NCBI RefSeq assembly: GCF_004522235.1
Contig: NZ_SDLT01000028.1
Coordinates: forward strand, 62,001-126,000
Direction of reading: 5' to 3'
DNA from: Amycolatopsis nivea
Lineage (GTDB): Bacteria > Actinomycetota > Actinomycetes > Mycobacteriales > Pseudonocardiaceae
DNA length: 64,000 nt
Part shown: positions 58,515-64,000 of the stretch, one piece after another
How positions within the stretch are numbered: position 1 is the stretch's first letter
How the letters are laid out: each line of letters starts with the position of its first letter
The notes under the pieces: generated by a model
The model's database searches: none
What the model was told of the DNA's origin: nothing
The model's input: the letters and a program-made list of their open reading frames with translations, nothing else
Made by a program: the position numbers and the translations under genes

Positions 58515-59338
58515 TCCGCCGGGGCCGGGCCGGGGGCTGGGTGTACGCGGTGCTGGTGGGGCTGGTCGCGTCGTCGCTGTTCCCGCTGTACTGGTCGTTC
58601 GTGGTGTCCACTCGGGACAACGCGGCAATCGGCGAGACCTCTCCGCTCCTGCTGCCCGGCGGCCATCTCTTCGACAACATCCAGCGCGTCTTCACCACGG
58701 TGGACTTCTGGCTCGCGATCGGCAATTCGCTGATCGTCGCGACGACGGTGATGGTGTCCAATGTGGTCCTGTCCAGCTTCGCGGGCTTTTCCTTCGCCCG
58801 GCTCCGGTTCCGCGGCCGCAACACGCTGTTCTTCATCGTGGTCGGCTCGGCGATGGTGCCCGCACAGCTGGGCGTCGTGCCGCTTTACCTGGTGGTGAGC
58901 GATTTCGGCTGGTACGGCCGGCTCGAGGCGGTGATCGTGCCCGCGCTGGTGAGCGCGTTCGGGGTGTTCTGGATGCGCCAGGCGTGCGAGGGTTCGATTG
59001 ACCAGGACTTGGTGGACGCGGCCACTGTGGACGGAGCGTCGATCCTGCGCACGTTCTGGCACGTGGCAGTCCCGGCGATCCGTCCACAAGCGACCGTTCT
59101 AGCGATGGTGACCTTCCTCGGTGCGTGGAACGACTACTTCTGGCCGCTGGTAGTCCTTGACCCCGCGCAAACGCCGACCGTGCAGGTCGTCCTGTCCCAG
59201 CTGGCGAGCGGCTACTTCACCGACTACGCCCTGATGCTGACCGGCGCGACCCTGGGTGTCCTGCCGGTGATCATCCTGTTCCTGCTCCTCGGCCGAAACC
59301 TGGTGCGCAGCATCTCGACCGGCCTACGGACGTCGTGA
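58511..59338 (+). CDS. Sugar ABC transporter permease (MalG class, CebG paralogue)
   Basis: A 275-residue permease from GTG 58511. The EAA loop is DLVDAATVDGASILRTFWHVAVPAIRP. It is clearly related to the CebG-type permease (LFPLYWSFVVSTRDN; LLLPGGHLFDN; FARLRFRGRN). As with the ceb operon no ATPase gene accompanies it, so a shared MsiK-like ATPase is expected. It overlaps by 15 bases the 3' end of the convergent hydrolase gene. Confidence 0.92.
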   Translation: MIRRGRAGGWVYAVLVGLVASSLFPLYWSFVVSTRDNAAIGETSPLLLPGGHLFDNIQRVFTTVDFWLAIGNSLIVATTVMVSNVVLSSFAGFSFARLRFRGRNTLFFIVVGSAMVPAQLGVVPLYLVVSDFGWYGRLEAVIVPALVSAFGVFWMRQACEGSIDQDLVDAATVDGASILRTFWHVAVPAIRPQATVLAMVTFLGAWNDYFWPLVVLDPAQTPTVQVVLSQLASGYFTDYALMLTGATLGVLPVIILFLLLGRNLVRSISTGLRTS

Positions 59339-60403
59339 GACGTACTGCCCGAAGAACCCGGCGATCGCGGACCGCTGCACGGTGATGCTCACCCGAGGAT
59401 CAATCGTCCCGATCCGGGTCTCCTGAACCTTCGGATCGACCGGCACTTGCTGCGCCAGCTTCGGCAGGAACCACTGGACATCGGTGTAGCTGTAATGCAT
59501 CGCGGTCGCCAGCGTGATGTCCTGCTTGGGTGCCGAAGTGTGCTCCCACAACGACTTCCACGCCGGTGACGTTCGATGGCTGCGCGCCTGACCGTCGCTG
59601 GTGCTGCCCGACGACCCCATCAGCAGCACCGGCCGCGTCACCCCGTCCGCGCCAGCACGAGTGAGCTGCTTGCCGTCGACGTCGTAAGCGAGCCACCCGT
59701 CCAGATCGGCCGCAGCGTCCACCCGGGAGTCCACCGTGGACACTTCGGCGGCGGTATCCCCGCCGAACGAATGCCCGATCACCCCGACCCGGCTCAGGTC
59801 CATCGCCTTGCCGAGCCCGGGAATGCCGGGCAGCTGGTCAAGAGCGAACCGGACATCCGCGACCCGCGTCCGCATCCCTGCCACCAGGTCCTTGCTCTGC
59901 TGGGAGAACACCACGCGCCCGTCCGGGAACACGACGAACGGCGCCTCGCCGGTGTGATCAATGGTCACCACGATGTACCCACGACTGGCGAGATCCTCGG
60001 CAGTCGCACTGCCCAGCGCCCGCAGCGACGCCCAACCCGGCGAGTACACGATCACCGGCCACCGCCCCTGCACCGGCGCGTTCGCCCGAGCGTGCGTCCG
60101 GACGGCCGCCCAGTCGACCTTGCCGCTCGGCAGCCCCAACGCTGGCGCCGCCCCCTGGTCAAAGTACGACGCGGCTGCTGCGGGCAGGTACGGCGCCTTC
60201 GGCCCAGCGCCGGGCCGAGTGGGGTACCAGACGCTGATCATCAGCTCCCGGTCCCGCGCCGAGTCGACGAGGCGGACATCACGCTCGCCAATCGCGTGCG
60301 GGCCGGTTGGAGTAGGCAGCTCGAAAGTGGTCTCCGCCGCGGCGGGCGCGGCCCCTAAGGCGGTGAAGAGGAGGGCGGCGGCGAGGACTGTTCGGAAGCG
60401 CAT
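59324..60403 (-). CDS. Secreted alpha/beta hydrolase (PAF-acetylhydrolase/dienelactone-hydrolase-like)
   Basis: A 359-residue secreted protein. The signal peptide (FRTVLAAALLFTALGAAPAAA) ends near residue 23. The nucleophile Ser is in IGHSFGGDTA, and VIVYSPGWASLR supplies the oxyanion region. An Asp in DLDGWL and a His in TAMHYSYTD may complete the triad. The ISVWYPTRPG start resembles bacterial platelet-activating-factor acetylhydrolase-like and polyester-hydrolase-like enzymes. The substrate is unknown. It is convergent with the importer permease. Confidence 0.88.
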   Translation of the reverse strand: MRFRTVLAAALLFTALGAAPAAAETTFELPTPTGPHAIGERDVRLVDSARDRELMISVWYPTRPGAGPKAPYLPAAAASYFDQGAAPALGLPSGKVDWAAVRTHARANAPVQGRWPVIVYSPGWASLRALGSATAEDLASRGYIVVTIDHTGEAPFVVFPDGRVVFSQQSKDLVAGMRTRVADVRFALDQLPGIPGLGKAMDLSRVGVIGHSFGGDTAAEVSTVDSRVDAAADLDGWLAYDVDGKQLTRAGADGVTRPVLLMGSSGSTSDGQARSHRTSPAWKSLWEHTSAPKQDITLATAMHYSYTDVQWFLPKLAQQVPVDPKVQETRIGTIDPRVSITVQRSAIAGFFGQYVSRRP

Positions 60404-60472
60404 GCCGGAACTCTGCCGTCCTGGCCGGGTTGCGCGCGCCTGCCGACCGTCGCCAGCGACCCCCGACTTTCG

Positions 60473-63400
60473 TCACCCCGTCCGGCGCGCCACAGCGGTC
60501 GCCAGCTCGCTGCGTGACGGCGCGTCCAGCTTCCCGAGCAACCGCACGACGTGCGCCTGAACCGTCCGCCGAGGCAGTCGAAGCTCCGTCGCGATCTCTG
60601 GATTCGACCGCCCAGCCGCGACGAGCCGGGCGATCCGGACCTCCAGCGTCGACAGCGACTCCCACCCGTGCTCCGGCCGCGCCGACGCCAGCGAAGTTCC
60701 ACGCTGCACGCCGACCGCCTGCAACCGCGTCTCCGCGTGCTCCAGATTCCACGCCGCGGAAAGCTCCGTGTACAGCGAAGCCGCCTCATCGAACGCGGCC
60801 TGCGCGGCGTCCAGCCGACCCACCCGAGCCAGCAGCACCGCCGAGTCCTCCAACGCGCTGGCCAGCTCCGGTTTCCGCCCCACCGCGCGGAAATGCTCCA
60901 CCGTCCGCAGCACCGGCTCCGGATCCTCGCCCAGCAACCCCCGGCACCACTCCGCGGCCGCGAACGCCCGCGCCGGTTCGAGTTCCTTCTCTGCCTCTTC
61001 GACACACACCGCCAGCGCCCGCTCCGCCGCGGCCCGGTCGCCCGCCGCCAGCGCGATCTGCGCGAACTGCGGCAACCACTGATGCCGCAACATCATCTGC
61101 GCGTAAGTCGGATTCAGGATCGGCTCGAACACGGTGATCGCCTTCTGCAGATCACCCTCCTGATAGGCGACCAGCGCGTGCGCGGCAAGCAAAAAGTCGA
61201 AACTCTCCCGCTCGGCACTGGTCGCGGGAGCGTGTTCCTCCGCCGCGTCCAGCAGCGCCGCCGCCTGCGCGTGCTCGCCTCGCCGCGCCGCAATGAGCGC
61301 TGCGACCCCGTGCAGCAGCAGCGCCGCCGCACCCGGTTCGCGCAGGCCGAAGAAGGTGATCGCCGGACCGTCTTCGGTCACCGTGTCCAGTTCGACCAGC
61401 GCTTCGTCCCACCGGCCTTCCCAATACCGGTGCACCGCAACGGAAACCTGCAACCCGCTCGGCATGCTGTGCCGCCGCGTCACCTCGGCGGCCTCTTGCA
61501 GCGTGCGGTTCGCGTCGTCCAGCCGGTCGAGGTTCTGCAGTGTGAAGACCCGATTGTCGAGCAGATCCAGGTGCAGGTCAGCCAATTCGTGCTCGTCGCC
61601 GACGGCCGCGATCGCCTCGTCCACATGCTTCAGCGCGCTGGCGTGGTGCCGCCGCACGGAATCGACCAGCCACAACGTCTGCAGCGCGTGCGCGGTGAGG
61701 TAGCGGTCGCCGTCCGCCTCGGCCCGCGCGCGATGTGCGGTCTTCTCTGCGACATCGAGATCGTCGAGCCCGCCGCGCCGGAAGTTCGCGAGCAAATGGC
61801 GGCCGCGGACCCGCCACAGCTCCGGCACTCCCGGATCCTCCGCCGGATTCCCGAGCGTCTCCACCGCGAGCTGCACGTCGCCGCGGCGGAACCGCATCGC
61901 GGACACGACGTGGCGCATCTCCGCCGCGTTGTCCGGATCGCGCGACACCGCAAGCGCTTGCAACGCAAGGTCTTCCGGACTGCGTTCGAGCCGGAACAAG
62001 ACCCGCACCAGCGCGACCAGCAACGGTTCGCGGCGCGGATCGTCGTCCTCGACCACGGCGAGCGCGCGCTCCAGCAGCTCGACCGCGATCAGCGGGGCCC
62101 GGTTCGACACCGCGCTCTGGTGTTCCACGAGCCAGTCCAGGACCCAAGGGTCCACAGTGGACGGAACGGCCACGAGCTGCTCGGCGACCCGCTTCACCGG
62201 CGCGCCGATCTTGGCCAGGGCTTCGGCCGCCTGCCGGTGCTGTACGGCCCGCGTTTCCGGCGACAAATGGTGGTACAACGTCTGGCGCAGCAACGGAAGC
62301 CGGAACGCGAGCTGGGTTCCGGTGTCGAGCAGGATGTTGTCCGCCAAGGCCGCTTCGAGCGGGCCGAGCAGGTCCGAGGGACGCTGTCCGAGCACCGCCG
62401 CGATGTCGCCGACCGCGAACTCCATGCCGAGAATCGCGCCCCAGCCGAGCACGTGCCGGGTCTGCTCGGGCAGCAGCTCCAGCCGCCGGTTGACCGCCGC
62501 GACGATCGATTCCGGCGGCTCGAACCGCAGCGGATCCGGGACGTCGGCGAGCCCGTCGAGGTGCTCGACCGCGCCCGAGTGCACCAGCGCGTCCAGCATT
62601 TCCTTGAGGTACAACGGATTGCCGCCGGCGCGCGCGGTCAGGTCCCGCAGCCGCGGCCCGGGATCCGCGCCGATCTGCCGCTGCAGCAGGCACAGAACGT
62701 CGTCCTCGCCGAGCGGACCGAGGTCGAGCACGATGCCGTCCCGGGTCTCGACGCCGCGGCGCAGCTGAGTCATTTCCGGCCGCTCCGGTGCCGGTCGCGT
62801 CGCGGCGACCAGCAGCAACGGCAGCTGCCGGGCGGCCGCGGACAACCGGTGCCACACCAGCACGCTCGATTCGTCCGCCCACTGCAAATCGTCGACCACG
62901 AGCAACAGCGGCGATTCGGCACACAGTTCGTCGACGAGCGCGAGCAGCCGGTCCACTGAATCCAGCACCGGGTCGCCGACGCGCCGCACGGGTTCCTCGC
63001 TGCTCAGCGCGACGCGTGCCCGGCGCGGATCCGGCGAATGCGCGTCGATCGCCAGGCATTCATGCATGACCTGCAACGGGAACCGCATGCTCAGCTCGTC
63101 CGCGGCGACCCAGGCGACCTGCAGACCACCGGCGTCGCCGAACGCGTGCGCCAGCAGCTCCGACTTCCCGATCCCGGCCTCGCCCTCGATCCACACCGCC
63201 CGCCCGCGGCCCGCGCGGACGCCGTCGAGAAGCTTGCGCAGCTTGCCGACCTCGGCTTCCCGGCCGAGCAACGGGTCCTGCGGCACCCGCACGACCGGCT
63301 CCGGCACCTCGGGCCGCGGCAGGTCCAGCGCCGGATCCTCGGAGAGCACGCGCTGGTGCAGTTCGCGCAGCCCCTGGCCGGGCTCCACGCCCAGCTCGGC

Positions 63401-64000
63401 GCGGATCGTGCGGCGCGCGTCGCGGAAGACATCGAGCGCGTCGGAATGCCGGCCGCTGCGGTAGAGCGCGAGCATCAGCGAGGCCCGCAGGGATTCGCGC
63501 AGCGGATACTCGGCGGTGAGCGCGGTCAGCTCGGCGATGATCTCCTGGTGGCCGCCCATTTCCAGCCTGCTGCGGGCAGCTCGGTCCAGGGTGTCCAGCC
63601 GCAGCTCGGCCAGGTACGCGCGATGCCGCTCGGCGAAGTTGCCGGGCACGCCGGACAGTGCTTCGCCGTGCCAGAGCTTGAGAGCGGCACTGAATTCAGC
63701 CACCGCGCGGTTGTGCGCCCCGGCCTCAGCCTCGCGTTTGCCGTTCTCCCGGTGCTGCTCGAACTTCGCCGCGTCCAGCGCTTCCGGCGCGAGGTCGAGC
63801 GTGTACCCAGCCGGACCGGACCCGAGCACCGTCGAGGCGGACCATCGGGTGCGTTCGGGTTCCAGCGCGCGGCGCAGCCCGGAAATGTAGGTGTGCACGC
63901 TGCCTTCGACACTGGCCGGCGGCGACTCGCCCCACACGCCCGCGATCAGCTCCGCACGCGGCACCGGCCGTCCGGCGGCGACCGCCAGCATCGCGAAGAC
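60473..64000 (-). CDS. Giant BTAD / AAA / TPR / LuxR transcriptional regulator, N-terminus cut by window edge
   Basis: At least 1175 residues; the gene continues beyond 64000. The first visible residues (FAMLAVAAGRPVPRAELIAGVWGE) are the OmpR-like DNA-binding domain of SARP regulators. They are followed by a bacterial transcriptional activation domain (about 90-230), an AAA/STAND ATPase with EGEAGIGKSELL (Walker A, about residue 270) and LLLVVDDLQWAD (Walker B), a long TPR-like helical region, and a C-terminal LuxR helix-turn-helix (LSTLEVRIARLVAAGRSNPEIA; VQAHVVRLLGKLDA). It thus has DNA-binding domains at both ends. Such proteins often control secondary metabolism, which could be encoded to the right of the window. 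Confidence 0.92.
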   Translation of the reverse strand, partial: VFAMLAVAAGRPVPRAELIAGVWGESPPASVEGSVHTYISGLRRALEPERTRWSASTVLGSGPAGYTLDLAPEALDAAKFEQHRENGKREAEAGAHNRAVAEFSAALKLWHGEALSGVPGNFAERHRAYLAELRLDTLDRAARSRLEMGGHQEIIAELTALTAEYPLRESLRASLMLALYRSGRHSDALDVFRDARRTIRAELGVEPGQGLRELHQRVLSEDPALDLPRPEVPEPVVRVPQDPLLGREAEVGKLRKLLDGVRAGRGRAVWIEGEAGIGKSELLAHAFGDAGGLQVAWVAADELSMRFPLQVMHECLAIDAHSPDPRRARVALSSEEPVRRVGDPVLDSVDRLLALVDELCAESPLLLVVDDLQWADESSVLVWHRLSAAARQLPLLLVAATRPAPERPEMTQLRRGVETRDGIVLDLGPLGEDDVLCLLQRQIGADPGPRLRDLTARAGGNPLYLKEMLDALVHSGAVEHLDGLADVPDPLRFEPPESIVAAVNRRLELLPEQTRHVLGWGAILGMEFAVGDIAAVLGQRPSDLLGPLEAALADNILLDTGTQLAFRLPLLRQTLYHHLSPETRAVQHRQAAEALAKIGAPVKRVAEQLVAVPSTVDPWVLDWLVEHQSAVSNRAPLIAVELLERALAVVEDDDPRREPLLVALVRVLFRLERSPEDLALQALAVSRDPDNAAEMRHVVSAMRFRRGDVQLAVETLGNPAEDPGVPELWRVRGRHLLANFRRGGLDDLDVAEKTAHRARAEADGDRYLTAHALQTLWLVDSVRRHHASALKHVDEAIAAVGDEHELADLHLDLLDNRVFTLQNLDRLDDANRTLQEAAEVTRRHSMPSGLQVSVAVHRYWEGRWDEALVELDTVTEDGPAITFFGLREPGAAALLLHGVAALIAARRGEHAQAAALLDAAEEHAPATSAERESFDFLLAAHALVAYQEGDLQKAITVFEPILNPTYAQMMLRHQWLPQFAQIALAAGDRAAAERALAVCVEEAEKELEPARAFAAAEWCRGLLGEDPEPVLRTVEHFRAVGRKPELASALEDSAVLLARVGRLDAAQAAFDEAASLYTELSAAWNLEHAETRLQAVGVQRGTSLASARPEHGWESLSTLEVRIARLVAAGRSNPEIATELRLPRRTVQAHVVRLLGKLDAPSRSELATAVARRTG

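Noticed and set aside
60551..62959. 802-residue frame antisense to the giant LuxR-type regulator
   Set aside because: Its product is Arg/Gln/Val-rich with no domain, while the minus strand shows ATPase and helix-turn-helix motifs.

Overview
The window is very GC-rich, with codons ending mostly in G or C, many GTG starts and many 4-bp start/stop overlaps. The gene content (CebR-type cellobiose regulation, a DyP peroxidase/encapsulin pair, LytR-CpsA-Psr protein, sortase-anchored thioester protein, BTAD/LuxR giant regulator, DUF1707) fits a filamentous actinomycete, most likely Amycolatopsis or a close Pseudonocardiaceae relative. The genus is an inference from gene style, not from a marker gene. 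No rRNA, tRNA, phage or insertion sequence was recognised.

Layout. 1-1217: end of an oligopeptide ABC importer (two ATPases). 1324-4632: fusion of an S9 peptidase and a class C beta-lactamase-like domain, ended by a 15-bp hairpin shared with a small convergent membrane gene. 4949-10241: two-component system divergent from a MacB/FtsX-type exporter. 10255-11823: secreted amidase. 11824-12714: non-coding repeats, including an 89-bp tandem array. 12715-17533: secreted trypsin-like protease; IclR regulator divergent from an MFS carrier plus 2-hydroxyacid dehydrogenase; a kinase-like phosphotransferase. 17748-18917: LAxTG-anchored thioester surface protein. 18918-19789: repeat island. 19790-26076: envelope block with an LCP ligase, a glycosyltransferase/polysaccharide deacetylase pair, an M56 protease with its BlaI-type repressor, and a DedA/PAP2/DUF1707 operon. 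Paired BlaI-type operators lie upstream of both plus-strand envelope operons. 26086-31072: acyl-CoA ligase, reductase and SDR operon with a divergent TetR regulator. 31168-32993: DyP peroxidase and encapsulin. 33078-34832: VanY-like lipoprotein and a GH8 glycosidase. 34833-35538: second repeat island. 35539-37217: ion-channel-like membrane protein and two small proteins. 37352-43013: cebR-cebEFG-bglC cellobiose locus with two CebR boxes. 43064-48258: a four-gene Hsp70-centred operon. 48227-55579: NCS1 permease, TetX-like monooxygenase, esterase, TPR protein, HAD-like protein and a NagZ-like GH3 lipoprotein. 55751-59338: LuxR-type regulator and a second CebEFG-like importer. 59324-64000: secreted alpha/beta hydrolase and a truncated giant BTAD/LuxR regulator.

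The most interesting system is the operon at 43064-48258: a membrane J-like protein without the HPD motif, a GrpE-like protein, an Hsp70 with an atypical long helical C-terminus, and a TPR/membrane/OmpA-like protein. It looks like a dedicated Hsp70 machine placed at the cell envelope. Next come the BlaI-type envelope regulon and a composite intergenic repeat. That repeat is found twice with its shared modules in the same order, and its central hairpin carries compensatory base changes between the two copies.
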